DNA from: Candidatus Lumbricidiphila eiseniae
GTDB lineage: Bacteria > Actinomycetota > Actinomycetes > Actinomycetales > Microbacteriaceae
DNA length: 64,000 nucleotides
NCBI GenBank assembly: GCA_002529645.1
Contig: NAEP01000023.1
Location: forward strand, 124,001-188,000
Direction: 5' to 3'
Shown: positions 9,815 through 19,850 of the stretch, one piece after another
How positions within the stretch are numbered: the first letter of the stretch is position 1
How the letters are laid out: each line of letters begins with the position of its first letter
The notes under the pieces: model-generated
What the model was told of the DNA's origin: nothing
Databases searched by the model: none
What the model saw: only the letters and a program-made list of their open reading frames with translations
Translations under genes and position numbers: made by a program

Positions 9815-10040
9815 TACGCTCCTCCAGTTCGCGCTCCAACTGCCGTGGAATCATTAGCGCGTTCCCATAATTCTAGAGCCGCCCGGTCAGCCTGTACTCA
9901 CTCGGTGTGAGGTTTCTTCCGCGACGATACTATATCTCGGACACAGAGTGTCGGTTTCGACTGGCAGTGTGCCGCGATCGTCGGTAGCCTGGGTGTTTCA
10001 GGTCACATGCCCGCCACCAGCGGCATGGGGAGGTTGGTTC

Positions 10041-11945
10041 GTGCGCTTTGTCTTGGCCATTGTGGCTTTTGTTGTCGCGGTTGTTCTCGTGGGGCTGGGA
10101 ATTGCTCAGCGCACGGTTTTTCATGAATCGGCGAAAAACAACCTGACGGTCGAACTCGATCAGGCAAACCCGTTTGTCGTTGTCGGTCCCGATGCGCTCA
10201 CTGCGCACCCGGGAACGCAGACCGTGTCTGTCTCTGGTTCGGCCGATGTCTACGTGGCCTACGGTCGCACGGCGGATATGAACGCGTGGCTCGGCGACGT
10301 TCCGCGCACGCTTGTGTCCTATAACAAGGACAAGGACCGGTTGACAACAGCCGGGACAGCGGGTGTGTACGCGACGAGGTCTCCGTCGCCTGCACCGCAG
10401 CGGAAGGATGGGTCAGCAACGGATGCTCCGAGCACCGCTGCTCCGACCGCGTCGGTAGCGCCGGCAGCAACCTCCGCCCCGGGCACCTCCGTCGCGAACG
10501 TGCCATCCCCGGTTGGTTCAGATCTCTGGCTGAACGAACTGACAGGACAACAGCTCGTCACGACAACACTGAGCCTCACGAGCGGTATTTCGCTGCTCAT
10601 CAGTGGTAACGGTGGCTCGGTGATGCCCTCGAAACTGACGCTGTCCTGGCCCGTTGATTCGAGGACACCGCTGGCGGGACCCTTCATTCTCGGTGGCATC
10701 ATCATGTTTGTTGCGGGTCTGGTTTTGTTACTCGTGGGATTTTTGCACTTCCGTCGTTCGCGCGGCCCACGTCGCGGTCGGCCGCGCGGCCTTCGCGGAC
10801 TGCTGCACGTGCCACCGCGGCCAGCGAAGGATGTGACGAGCACGGGTGAGGCCCGCAGCGGTCGCCGTCGCCGAGTCGCTGTTTCCGTGTCCGCTCTGCT
10901 CCTGTTATCCGGCTGCTCGCCCGACTATTGGCCTTCTCCCGCCAGCACCGAACCGGCCATTGAGACCCCGGACGCAACCGCCCCGGTAGCTGACCCAGCA
11001 GCCTCGGCAGCTCCCAAGCCCGGTGATCTGCAGGTCGAGCCCGCCGTCACCGTGCCACAGATGGAACGAATAATGCAGCGAGTGTCGGAGTTTGCGGCAA
11101 CCGTGGATTCTTCCCGCGACGCGAAGGCTGCCGAACAGCGATTCACCGGGCCTGCACTTGCGAACCGGGTCGCGAACTACACCATCCGCGGCACCCTCAC
11201 GAGCCAACCCGCGCCGCCGCCGATTCCCGCATCACCACTGACGTTGACTCTTCCGCAGCAGGTTACCGACTGGCCACGCGCGGTCCTGACCATCGCAAAG
11301 GACTCGGCAGCGCCAACGGTGGCACCGATGGCTCTCGTGCTCGTGCAAGATTCACCGCGGACAAACTATCGCATCGAGTACACCATGTCGCTCGCCCCCG
11401 ACGCACAGGTGCCCGAGGTTGCACCGGCCTCGATCGGGGCAGCACCCATCTCACCGGAGTTCAAAGGTCTCGTACTTCCGACCGGCCAAGTGGGTGCGGC
11501 CTACGCCGACATTCTCACAAGCGGGGATGCCTCCAAGTGGTACAACAGCTTCCACACCGGTGGTGACCAACTCGTGCAACAGCTCGGTGTTGAGGGGCAA
11601 AACACCGTGCGCAGCGGCCTGCCCAAGACCGCCTCCATCGAGTTCACCACCCGGGTCACGGCTAACCCGATCCTGGCACTTGCCACGAACAATGCGGGTG
11701 CACTCGTGGCTCTTGCTCTGCAACAAGAGGAAACGGTGACCCCGAACGACGGCGGAACAACCGGTTTTCAGACCGGAGCGGTTGCCGCGGCTCTCTCCGG
11801 GTTTACGGGCAAGAGCTCGAAGGGTGTGCAGCGAGTGACCAGCATCCAACTGCTGTTTTATGTTCCCAGTGTCAGCACGACCTCAGCGAAGGTACGGCTG
11901 TTGGGCTGGTCAGAGAGTCTTATTGGTGCATCAGAGTTGAAATGA
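10041..11945 (+). CDS. Large membrane protein with internal lipobox-like segment
   Basis: The chosen start, GTG 10041, has GGGGAGG upstream and places a membrane segment (VRFVLAIVAFVVAVVLVGLG) at the very N terminus; the open frame itself extends back to 9948. A second membrane segment lies near residues 215-235, followed by a basic Arg/Gly-rich stretch. Then comes a hydrophobic run ending LLLLSGCSPDYW, which resembles a lipoprotein signal although it is internal. The remaining 330 residues look extracytoplasmic, rich in Pro, Ala and Thr. The function is unknown. The gene is followed by the thioredoxin/TPR gene with a 15-nt gap. Confidence 0.7.
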   Translation: MRFVLAIVAFVVAVVLVGLGIAQRTVFHESAKNNLTVELDQANPFVVVGPDALTAHPGTQTVSVSGSADVYVAYGRTADMNAWLGDVPRTLVSYNKDKDRLTTAGTAGVYATRSPSPAPQRKDGSATDAPSTAAPTASVAPAATSAPGTSVANVPSPVGSDLWLNELTGQQLVTTTLSLTSGISLLISGNGGSVMPSKLTLSWPVDSRTPLAGPFILGGIIMFVAGLVLLLVGFLHFRRSRGPRRGRPRGLRGLLHVPPRPAKDVTSTGEARSGRRRRVAVSVSALLLLSGCSPDYWPSPASTEPAIETPDATAPVADPAASAAPKPGDLQVEPAVTVPQMERIMQRVSEFAATVDSSRDAKAAEQRFTGPALANRVANYTIRGTLTSQPAPPPIPASPLTLTLPQQVTDWPRAVLTIAKDSAAPTVAPMALVLVQDSPRTNYRIEYTMSLAPDAQVPEVAPASIGAAPISPEFKGLVLPTGQVGAAYADILTSGDASKWYNSFHTGGDQLVQQLGVEGQNTVRSGLPKTASIEFTTRVTANPILALATNNAGALVALALQQEETVTPNDGGTTGFQTGAVAAALSGFTGKSSKGVQRVTSIQLLFYVPSVSTTSAKVRLLGWSESLIGASELK

Positions 11946-11960
11946 CACAGTGGAGTTGAC

Positions 11961-12896
11961 ATGACACAGTTGATCCCCCCGGTCGGATTACGCGGCGCGG
12001 TTGATCTGACATCCCTCGTACAGCGGGCGGCACAGCCGAGAGAGGGCACGGACGCGGGCACACCCGTGACCCTCTCCGTGTTTGCCCTTGACGATCAGTC
12101 CTTTGGCGAGGCGGTGGAGCTCTCCCGCACCGTGCCGGTCATCGTCGTTGTGTGGACACCGCGCAGCGAGACATCCGTTGCGTTGACCGAGAGCCTGCGA
12201 CAACTCGTGTCTGGGCGCGACGGGCGGATGGCACTGGCCACCGTCGAGGCCGACACCAATCCGCAGATCGTCCGTGCGATGCAGGTTCAGGCCGCACCGA
12301 CGGTTGTGGCGATCATCGCCGGGCAGCCGGTGCCCCTGTTTCAGGGTGCGCAGCCCGCGGAGATACTGGCGGAACTGCTCGATCAGGTTGGCGAGTTGGC
12401 CGTGCAACACGGGGTCACCGGTCAGCTCGAGGTTGCCGTGTCGGAAACCGACGGTGCGGCGGCAGAGGCGGTTGCGGCGCCACGTCCGCCACTACACCAG
12501 GAAGCAGTGGACGCCCTCGACCGAGGAGACTTCGAGGCGGCGGTGACGAGCTACCGAACGGCGATCGCCCAGAACCCGCGTGATACCGAGGCGGTTGTGG
12601 GGCTGGCGCGTGCCGCACTGCTGGCACGGCTCGCGGGAAGCGATAAGGAGCAGATCCGATCGCGTGCGGCGACCGAGCCGCACGCGATTTCCGCGCAGCT
12701 GCTGGCGGCCGATCTGGATATCTCGGGCGGCCATATTGCCGACGGGTTCGACCGACTCCTCACGCTGTTCCCGAGTGCCGACACCGACGGGAAGAAGCTG
12801 TTGCGGGAGCGACTGATTGAGTACTTTGACCTGGTGGGGCCGGAAGATCCGCGCGTGTTGAGCGCACGACGGAGATTGACAGCGCTACTGTTCTGA
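11961..12896 (+). CDS. Thioredoxin-fold/TPR protein (CnoX/YbbN-like)
   Basis: Residues about 35-140 follow the thioredoxin fold (TVPVIVVVWTPRSETSVALTE, then ATVEADTNPQIVRAMQVQAAPTVVAI with the cis-Pro region). Residues 175-311 are TPR-like helices starting ALDRGDFEAAVTSYRTAI. The usual CxxC is replaced by the non-Cys sequence WTPRSETS, so it cannot be a dithiol oxidoreductase. E. coli CnoX, of the same architecture, acts as a chaperone or holdase; the same role here is an inference. Confidence 0.85.
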   Translation: MTQLIPPVGLRGAVDLTSLVQRAAQPREGTDAGTPVTLSVFALDDQSFGEAVELSRTVPVIVVVWTPRSETSVALTESLRQLVSGRDGRMALATVEADTNPQIVRAMQVQAAPTVVAIIAGQPVPLFQGAQPAEILAELLDQVGELAVQHGVTGQLEVAVSETDGAAAEAVAAPRPPLHQEAVDALDRGDFEAAVTSYRTAIAQNPRDTEAVVGLARAALLARLAGSDKEQIRSRAATEPHAISAQLLAADLDISGGHIADGFDRLLTLFPSADTDGKKLLRERLIEYFDLVGPEDPRVLSARRRLTALLF

Positions 12897-12922
12897 ACGC
12901 CCCGGCGGTCGCCTCGCATCAG

Positions 12923-13012
12923 GCTTGGTGCCACGCTGCGTCAGGCTGGGCGAACCGGTTGGTAACACGGCGACGGTGACACCGCTTGGTGCCACGCTGC
13001 GTCAGGCTGGGC
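12923..13012. repeat. Two 29-nt direct repeats 61 nt apart
   Basis: The sequence beginning GCTTGGTGCCACGCTGCG and ending TCAGGCTGGGC occurs at 12923-12951 and again, identical, at 12984-13012, in the 140-nt gap between two convergent genes. A shorter degenerate copy (GCATCAGGCTTGG) overlaps the first. It does not resemble a type I-E repeat. It may be a REP-like or terminator-associated repeat. Confidence 0.75.
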
Positions 13013-13036
13013 ACACCGCGGTGCGCCCGCGCACGA

Positions 13037-15271
13037 TCACTCCGGTACAAACCACAGGGTTCCCAGCGGCGGCAGGGTGAACGTGGCCGATGCGGGGAAT
13101 GGACCCCACGGGTCATCCACCGCCGTGATCGAGCCGAGGTTGCCGACGCCGGAACCGCCGAATTCGAGAGCGTCAGAGTTGAGAACCTCTCGCCACCGGC
13201 CGGCGGTCGGCACACCGAGTCGGACACTCTCGTGCGGGATACCCGCGAAGTTCACAATGCACAGCAGTGGGCTAGCACCGCGGTCAAATCTCAGAAAGGC
13301 GATGACGTTGGCCGCCCCCGCTCCGCCCTCCACCCAGGCGAAACCTGCGGGCTCGTCATCAAGCTGCCACAGCGCCGGTAGCGCACGGTACTGCTTATTC
13401 ACAGTGCCGAGGTAGTCCGCGACCTGTCGGTGCGGTTGCTGATCAAGGGCCCACCAGTCGAGCCCCTGCTCGTGACTCCACTCGGCTCGCTGCGCGAACT
13501 CCTGCCCCATGAACAGGAGCTTCTTGCCGGGATGGGCCCACATGAAACCGAGATACGCGCGCACCGTCGCGAACTGTTGCCAGCTATCTCCGGGCACTCG
13601 GCTCAGGAGTGACCCCTTGCCGTGGACGACCTCGTCATGACTGATCGGCAGCACAAAGTGCTCACTGAACGCGTACAGGAACGAGAAGGTCAACTCGTTG
13701 TGGTGGTACGAGCGGTGCATCGGATTGCGGCTCAGATACTCGAGTGAGTCGTGCATCCACCCCATGTTCCACTTGAACCCGAACCCGAGGCCGTTGTGTT
13801 CGGTCATGGCGGTCACCCCGGGCCAGCTCGTCGACTCTTCCGCAATCATGACAATTCCCGGATTCCGCTTGTAGGCGGTTGCGGACACCTCCTGCAGGAA
13901 CGAGATCGCCTCATAGTGTTCCCGACCCCCGTGCACATTGGGCAGCCATTCACCGGTCTCGCGCGAGTAGTCAAGATAGAGCATGGATGCCACGGCGTCC
14001 ACCCGCAATCCATCAACGTGCATCTCTTCCAGCCAGAAGAGCGCGTTCGCGACGAGGAAGTTCCGCACGCGGGGATTTCCGAAATCGGGCACGTAGGTGC
14101 CCCACTCTTTCTGCTCACCGCGCCGCGGATCAGAATGTTCGTACAGTGCCTCTCCGTCAAACCGCCCCAGCGCCCACTCGTCTTTGGGAAAATGCCCCGG
14201 TACCCAGTCCATGAGAACACCAATGCCCGCTCCGTGCAGGCGATCAATGAGGTACTTCAGGTCATCGGGGGAACCGAACCGACTTGTCACTGCGAAATAG
14301 CCCGTGACCTGGTATCCCCACGATCCGCTGAACGGATGCTCCGCCAGCGGCATGAACTCCACGTGCGTGTAACCGAGCCACTGCAGGTATTCGATGAGCT
14401 CATCAGCAATCTCTCGATAACCGTGGCCACCACCGACACGGTGCGGCCGCCATGACCCGAGGTGCAGTTCGTAAATGCTCATTGGCCGGGTGTGCGGGTT
14501 GGTCGCGGCGCGACGGGACATCCATTCGTCGTCATCCCAGGTGTAGTGCGACTGCCACACCACCGACGCCGTGCCGGGCGGAATCTCGGCGCGCGCCGCC
14601 ATCGGGTCGGCCTTCATAACCCAGTCACCGTGGGCGGTGAGGATCTCGTACTTGTAGACGGTGCCGAGTGGGATGCCGGAAATGAACAGTTCCCACACCC
14701 CGGATGAGCCCATCGTGCGCATGGCGTACGCGGCACTGTCCCACTGGTTGGCCTCACACGCGACTCGCACGGCGCGTGCGTGCGGTGCCCACACGGTGAA
14801 GGCCACGCCCGTGATATCCCCGTCAACACCGGGCATTGTGCGCGAGTGTGCACCCAGCACCTGCCACAGCTGTTCGTGCCTTCCCTCAGCGATGAGGTGG
14901 AGGTCGAGTTCCCCGATCGTCGGCGCGAAGCGGTATGGGTCGTCTGTGGTCCAGACGGATGCCTCGTGGCCCGTGCCGTAACGCGCGTGAATGCGATAGG
15001 GCGCAAACCTCACACCGCACACGCCCGACCAGATACCGTAACCGATGTGCTGCAGGGGGAACGACTGCCCGTTCGCGAACTCGGCGGACACACTCGTGGC
15101 GAGCGGGCAACGGGTGCGGATCATGGTGTGCGACTCAGCGCGGTGCAGCCCGGCACCGGTGAGTGGATGCTGCCCGAGCACCGAGTGCGGTGACGCGTGA
15201 TACCCCTCGGCCAGTGCTCGCAGTTCGTCGTCGGCGATGACGGGGGCGGGGGTGGCTCGGTGCTGTGTCAT
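13037..15271 (-). CDS. glgB: 1,4-alpha-glucan branching enzyme
   Basis: GlgB adds alpha-1,6 branches to glycogen. The protein carries an N-terminal glycogen-binding-like module, a CBM48 segment (FTVWAPHARAVRVA) and the GH13 barrel. The catalytic motifs are HVDGLRVDAVASMLY (nucleophile Asp), VMIAEESTSWPGV (acid Glu) and LPISHDEVVHGKGS. The start at 15271 overlaps the glgE stop (ATGA) and gives 744 aa, close to the family norm; the frame is open further upstream but without support. It forms the pair glgE-glgB, as in actinobacterial GlgE-pathway loci. Confidence 0.95.
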   Translation of the reverse strand: MTQHRATPAPVIADDELRALAEGYHASPHSVLGQHPLTGAGLHRAESHTMIRTRCPLATSVSAEFANGQSFPLQHIGYGIWSGVCGVRFAPYRIHARYGTGHEASVWTTDDPYRFAPTIGELDLHLIAEGRHEQLWQVLGAHSRTMPGVDGDITGVAFTVWAPHARAVRVACEANQWDSAAYAMRTMGSSGVWELFISGIPLGTVYKYEILTAHGDWVMKADPMAARAEIPPGTASVVWQSHYTWDDDEWMSRRAATNPHTRPMSIYELHLGSWRPHRVGGGHGYREIADELIEYLQWLGYTHVEFMPLAEHPFSGSWGYQVTGYFAVTSRFGSPDDLKYLIDRLHGAGIGVLMDWVPGHFPKDEWALGRFDGEALYEHSDPRRGEQKEWGTYVPDFGNPRVRNFLVANALFWLEEMHVDGLRVDAVASMLYLDYSRETGEWLPNVHGGREHYEAISFLQEVSATAYKRNPGIVMIAEESTSWPGVTAMTEHNGLGFGFKWNMGWMHDSLEYLSRNPMHRSYHHNELTFSFLYAFSEHFVLPISHDEVVHGKGSLLSRVPGDSWQQFATVRAYLGFMWAHPGKKLLFMGQEFAQRAEWSHEQGLDWWALDQQPHRQVADYLGTVNKQYRALPALWQLDDEPAGFAWVEGGAGAANVIAFLRFDRGASPLLCIVNFAGIPHESVRLGVPTAGRWREVLNSDALEFGGSGVGNLGSITAVDDPWGPFPASATFTLPPLGTLWFVPE

Positions 15272-17331
15272 GATCCGGTCACCCGAAGGATGTGCGCAAC
15301 GTGCACGGACGGGTCCAGCCGAACATAGTTCGTGTCGCTCCACTGCCAGAGATCGCCCGTCAGTAGGTCTTCGACCGTAAAGGGCGTGCCCGGGGCCATC
15401 CCCAGCGCCGTCAGATCGAGGTGCACTCTGCTGGTCACCGCGTTGTGCGGGTCGAGAGTGACAACGATGATGAGCGAATCCGGTGTGCCATCGGGTGTGA
15501 AGGCACCGTCAAGATGCTTCGTGTACACGAAGATCGACTCATCGTCGCTGTGGTGCGCCTGGAAGTTGCGGAGTTGCCCGAGCGCGGGGTGTTCGCGGCG
15601 GATGTGATTGAGAGTGCCCAGGTACCGCGACAACGATGTGCCCGCGGCATCTGCCGCCGCAAAATCGCGCGGTTTATACTCGTACTTCTCGTTGTCGATC
15701 GCCTCCTCAGATCCGGGGCGGGCAACGGCCTCACAGAGTTCAAAACCGGAGTAGACCCCCCACAGCGGAGCTGCCGTCGCGGCGAGGGTTGCGCGAATCG
15801 CAAAGGCCGCACGGCCGCCGTGCTGCAGATATTCGCTGAGAATGTCCGGGGTGTTAACGAAGAGGTTGGGGCGCATAAAGTCGGCGGTTTCCTGGGACAC
15901 CCGGGTGAAAAACTCTGCGAGGTCGGCACGAGTGTTCCGCCAGGTGAAATACGAGTACGACTGCTGGAACCCCACCGCCGCAAGCGCCTGCATGAGCGCG
16001 GGTCGGGTGAATGCCTCGGCGAGGAAGATAACACCCGGGTCATCCGCCCTGATCGTTGCAATGAGCCGTTCCCACATCGCGAGTGGTTTCGTGTGCGGGT
16101 TGTCAACACGGAAGATGCGCACGCCCTGCTTCAACCAGTGCCGAACAATGCGTACCACCTCGGCGAAGAGCCCCTCGGGGTCGTTATCGAAGTTGAGGGG
16201 GTAGATGTCCTGATATTTTTTCGGTGGGTTTTCGGCATACTGAATTGTGCCGTCCGGCAGGGTGGTGAACCACTCAGGATGCTCCCTGAGCCACGGGTGA
16301 TCGGGCGAAGCCTGTAGCGCAAGGTCGAGCGCCACCTCAATCCCGAGCTCGGCGGCGCGCCGCACGAACGTACGAAAGTCGGCGAGCGTGCCGAGGTCGG
16401 GGTGCACGGCATCGTGCCCACCGGCTGTGCCGTCGGGCAGCGGCCCTCCGATTGCCCACGGCGAGCCTGGCTCGCCCGGTAGCACCGTTGTGCTGTTATT
16501 GCGTCCTTTCCGATTGGTGAGCCCGATGGGGTGGATCGGTGGCAGGTAGACCACGTCGAATCCCATTGCCGCAATTGCGTCCAACCGCTGTGCGGCGGTT
16601 CGGAAGGTGCCGCTTTTCCACGAGCCATCCCGGCGCTGATGCGCTCCCTCGGAGCGGGGAAAAAACTCGTACCAGGAGCCCACCCCGGCGGCGCGGCGCT
16701 CAACGAGGAGGGTATGTTCGGGCGATTCGTGAGTGAGTGTTGTGAGCGGGCGGAGGGTGAACTCGTCAAACACGGGGCTGTCGATGAGCGCGCGACGGTG
16801 TGTTGCCTCGCACGCCGACAGTGGGGGGGTGCGCAGCTGGCGGGCAATCGCCGTCAGGGCGGTTCGGGCTGACAGCGGTCGGGATGTCTCGGCTGCTGCC
16901 CGCTCGCACAGGCGGGCGCCGATCTCGTACATGAGTTCCACGTCAGTGTCGGCGTCGATTTTCAGGGATGCATCGTGCTGCCAGGTGCTGATTTCGTCGT
17001 CAAAACCGGTTACCCGCCAGCGCCAGAGTCCCGTCTCGTTCACCTGTGTGAGGGCCTGCCACCGGTCGGTGCCGGGTGGGATCTGCTGCATTCGCAGGGT
17101 TTGGGTTGTGCCGACGGGGCTGGTCAGTGTGAGGAGCGCTCCAACCGCGCTGTGTCCTTCGCGAAACACGGTAGCCCGAAACGGCACCACTTCGTTCTCG
17201 TAGGCTTTGGGAAGGCATCCGGGTTCGGGTGCAGCGGGTGTGATCTGAACAACGGGGATTCGGCCCGTGTGCAGATGTCGAGTGCTCGCGGGGCAACCGG
17301 AGGATTCGCTCCTGTTCTTCGGCTCAGCCAC
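15268..17331 (-). CDS. glgE: Alpha-1,4-glucan:maltose-1-phosphate maltosyltransferase
   Basis: GlgE extends alpha-1,4-glucan from maltose 1-phosphate. The signatures are the N-terminal RIPVVQITPAAPEPGCLPKA, the motif DVVYLPPIHPIGLTNRKGRN, the nucleophile region GVRIFRVDNPHTKPL and the acid VIFLAEAFTRPALM. Its 687 aa are typical. No trehalose synthase or maltokinase gene lies nearby, so the source of maltose 1-phosphate (TreS/Pep2 or GlgM) must be encoded elsewhere. Its start overlaps the upstream lipoprotein gene by 8 nt. Confidence 0.96.
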   Translation of the reverse strand: MAEPKNRSESSGCPASTRHLHTGRIPVVQITPAAPEPGCLPKAYENEVVPFRATVFREGHSAVGALLTLTSPVGTTQTLRMQQIPPGTDRWQALTQVNETGLWRWRVTGFDDEISTWQHDASLKIDADTDVELMYEIGARLCERAAAETSRPLSARTALTAIARQLRTPPLSACEATHRRALIDSPVFDEFTLRPLTTLTHESPEHTLLVERRAAGVGSWYEFFPRSEGAHQRRDGSWKSGTFRTAAQRLDAIAAMGFDVVYLPPIHPIGLTNRKGRNNSTTVLPGEPGSPWAIGGPLPDGTAGGHDAVHPDLGTLADFRTFVRRAAELGIEVALDLALQASPDHPWLREHPEWFTTLPDGTIQYAENPPKKYQDIYPLNFDNDPEGLFAEVVRIVRHWLKQGVRIFRVDNPHTKPLAMWERLIATIRADDPGVIFLAEAFTRPALMQALAAVGFQQSYSYFTWRNTRADLAEFFTRVSQETADFMRPNLFVNTPDILSEYLQHGGRAAFAIRATLAATAAPLWGVYSGFELCEAVARPGSEEAIDNEKYEYKPRDFAAADAAGTSLSRYLGTLNHIRREHPALGQLRNFQAHHSDDESIFVYTKHLDGAFTPDGTPDSLIIVVTLDPHNAVTSRVHLDLTALGMAPGTPFTVEDLLTGDLWQWSDTNYVRLDPSVHVAHILRVTGS

Positions 17332-17776
17332 GGCGGAGCGTGCCGATCACTGAGTCGGTGCTGTCATAGACCGTGAGGGTGTCGCCGGACACCCGGGCTG
17401 TTCCGATCTTGCTGAGCCAGGTGTCTACCCCGGTGCACGCTTTGAGAGTGTCCAATCCGCGCGACACCTGTAGCACGCCGCCAACCACCGTCGCCGAGCC
17501 GGTGACCGCGTTACAGCCATCATGCCCCGTCACCGATCCGTCGGAGGCGACCCGGAGAAAGGCCGTCGTGGGAGAGGTCGCTACCCAGTGCCCAACGAAC
17601 GCAGAGAGCTCCGGTTGCTGTGGCTCGGTGGAAGATGGCGGTGTGTTCGCCGGGGTGCAGCCGGTAAAGAGCAGGACAACAGCGCCCAGGAGGAGGGCTC
17701 CTGCTCCTCGCGCCACGGACACCCTGTGTCTCTGCCGACCCGAGCGAGGGCACCGTATCTGCGTTCCTCGTGTCAT
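17324..17776 (-). CDS. META/HslJ-domain lipoprotein
   Basis: After a basic N terminus comes the hydrophobic run LLLGAVVLLFTGCTPAN, with a lipobox Cys near residue 40. The mature part has the META-domain pattern LSAFVGHWVA, GSVTGHDGCNAVTG and LKACTGVDTWL. META/HslJ domains occur in secreted heat- or stress-related proteins of unclear function. The gene overlaps glgE by 8 nt and is the first gene of the minus-strand trio with glgE-glgB. Confidence 0.8.
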   Translation of the reverse strand: MTRGTQIRCPRSGRQRHRVSVARGAGALLLGAVVLLFTGCTPANTPPSSTEPQQPELSAFVGHWVATSPTTAFLRVASDGSVTGHDGCNAVTGSATVVGGVLQVSRGLDTLKACTGVDTWLSKIGTARVSGDTLTVYDSTDSVIGTLRRG

Positions 17777-17909
17777 GGTCGCCCCTTTCCGACTGCGCGC
17801 CAGTCGTAGCGTGCAACGTGCGCGTCCTAGCCTACATTTGTAGTCAGCGCGTAAGACCGGTTAGCGCGGTGTATGATTCCGTGGTTCGAGATTCAAGGAG
17901 TTACCCAGA

Positions 17910-19850
17910 GTGGTTGACGGCTTTGCACGTTTCAAGGATCGATCAGTGGTTGCGATGCGCGTGAACGGTGAGGTGACCGATCTTGCCACCTCGATCACCG
18001 ACGATGATGTGGTGGAGCCGGTCACAATCGAATCACCCGCGGGCCTGAGCATTCTGCGTCACTCTGCGGCGCATGTCATTGCGCAGGCGGTGCAGCGAGT
18101 AAACCCGGAGGCCAAGCTCGGGATTGGCCCGCCCATTACCGACGGCTTCTACTACGACTTCGATGTCGTGACACCGTTTACGCCGGAGGACCTCGCTGCG
18201 ATCACGAAGGAGGCCGGTCGAATCGTGCAGGCCGGGCAGCGATTCATCCGGCGGGTTGTGACCGAGGAGCAGGCACGTGCCGAATTGGTGAGCGAGCCGT
18301 ACAAGCTGGAGCTCATCGGTCTGAAAGGTGCCGCCGCAACCGGCGATGACAACGAGAACGTTGAGGTCGGTGGTGGCGAACTGACGATCTACGACAACGT
18401 TAATCCGGCCACCGGTGAGGTGGTGTGGAAGGACCTCTGTCGGGGGCCGCACCTTCCGAATACCCGCATGATCGGTCACGGCTGGGCGCTGACCCGCTCG
18501 GCCGCCGCCTACTGGCGGGGATCGGAGAAAAACCCACAGCTGCAGCGAATCTACGGCACCGCGTGGCCGAGCAAGGATCAGTTGCGCGAGTATCAGCTCC
18601 AGCAGGAAGAGGCCGCGAAGCGCGATCACCGCAGACTCGGGGCTGAGCTTGACCTGTTCTCATTTCCAGAGGAGATTGGGTCTGGTCTGCCGGTGTTTCA
18701 CCCCAGGGGCGGGGTCATCAAGCGCGAGATGGAAGACTACGTGCGGCGGCGGCACATTGAAGAAGGCTTCGAGTATGTCTCCACGCCGCACGTGTCGAAG
18801 GCGACACTTTTCGAGACATCCGGTCACCTGCCGTACTACGCCGACACGATGTTCCCACCGATGAGGCTCGAAAACAGCGAGTACTACCTCAAGGCAATGA
18901 ACTGTCCCATGCAGAACCTAATTTTCTCTTCTCGGGGGCGTTCGTATCGAGAGCTGCCGCTGCGGTTTTTTGAGTTCGGCACTGTCTACCGATACGAAAA
19001 ATCGGGTGTCGTGCAGGGCCTCACCCGGGTGCGCGGTCTTACCCAGGACGACTCGCACAGCTACGTCACCGAGGAACAGGCTCCCGGTGAAGTGGAACAC
19101 CTGCTCAATTTTGTGCTGAGCCTGCTGCGCGACTTTGGCCTCGAGGACTTTTATCTGGAACTGTCAACCCGCGGTTCCTCTGACAAGTTCATCGGCACCG
19201 ACCGGGAATGGGATGACGCGACTACCGTGCTGCGGAGGGTGGCCGAGGCATCCGGACTGGAACTGGTGCCTGACCCGGGCGGTGCGGCCTTTTACGGACC
19301 GAAGATATCGGTACAGGCACGTGACGCGATCGGGCGCACCTGGCAGATGTCAACCATTCAGTATGACTTTAACCAGCCGGCCCGGTTCGGGTTGGAATAC
19401 ACCGCAGCCGATGGCAGCAGACAGCAACCGGTCATGATTCACTCCGCAAAGTTTGGGTCGCTTGAACGATTCTTCGGGGTGCTGATCGAGCACTACGCGG
19501 GTGCATTCCCGCTGTGGCTCTCACCCGTGCAGGTTGTGGGAATTCCGGTTGCTCAAGAATACGAGCCCTACCTGCACGACATCATCGACCGACTGCGGCG
19601 ATCCGGCGTGCGGGCCGAACTCGACACCAGTGATGATCGGATGCAGAAAAAAATCCGCACGCACACGAAGCAGAAGGTGCCGCTGTTGCTCATTGCGGGC
19701 GAGAATGATCGTGCCGCCGGTACGGTGAGTTTCCGCTACCGTGACGGCAGTCAGGAGAACGGTGTGGCGCTCGCTAACGCGGCGCGGCGCATCCAGGCGG
19801 CCATCGCCGGTCGGTTGCAGGTTGTCTCGAGGGGAGATTTGCCGGCATGA
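17910..19850 (+). CDS. thrS: Threonyl-tRNA synthetase
   Basis: ThrS charges tRNA-Thr. Visible are the editing-domain HxxxH ([12 protein letters not shown]) and the class II core motifs: NCPMQNLIF with the zinc-site Cys, [17 protein letters not shown] and [17 protein letters not shown]. An anticodon-binding domain ends the protein. The 646-aa length is normal for actinobacteria; the N-terminal TGS part is short, so the exact start (GTG 17910) is the least certain point. The stop overlaps the HIT gene by four bases. Confidence 0.96.
   Translation: MVDGFARFKDRSVVAMRVNGEVTDLATSITDDDVVEPVTIESPAGLSILRHSAAHVIAQAVQRVNPEAKLGIGPPITDGFYYDFDVVTPFTPEDLAAITKEAGRIVQAGQRFIRRVVTEEQARAELVSEPYKLELIGLKGAAATGDDNENVEVGGGELTIYDNVNPATGEVVWKDLCRGPHLPNTRMIGHGWALTRSAAAYWRGSEKNPQLQRIYGTAWPSKDQLREYQLQQEEAAKRDHRRLGAELDLFSFPEEIGSGLPVFHPRGGVIKREMEDYVRRRHIEEGFEYVSTPHVSKATLFETSGHLPYYADTMFPPMRLENSEYYLKAMNCPMQNLIFSSRGRSYRELPLRFFEFGTVYRYEKSGVVQGLTRVRGLTQDDSHSYVTEEQAPGEVEHLLNFVLSLLRDFGLEDFYLELSTRGSSDKFIGTDREWDDATTVLRRVAEASGLELVPDPGGAAFYGPKISVQARDAIGRTWQMSTIQYDFNQPARFGLEYTAADGSRQQPVMIHSAKFGSLERFFGVLIEHYAGAFPLWLSPVQVVGIPVAQEYEPYLHDIIDRLRRSGVRAELDTSDDRMQKKIRTHTKQKVPLLLIAGENDRAAGTVSFRYRDGSQENGVALANAARRIQAAIAGRLQVVSRGDLPA

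Noticed and set aside
13077-14455. Plus-strand frames across glgB (112-234 aa)
   Set aside because: They are antisense to a complete GH13 branching enzyme with all catalytic motifs.
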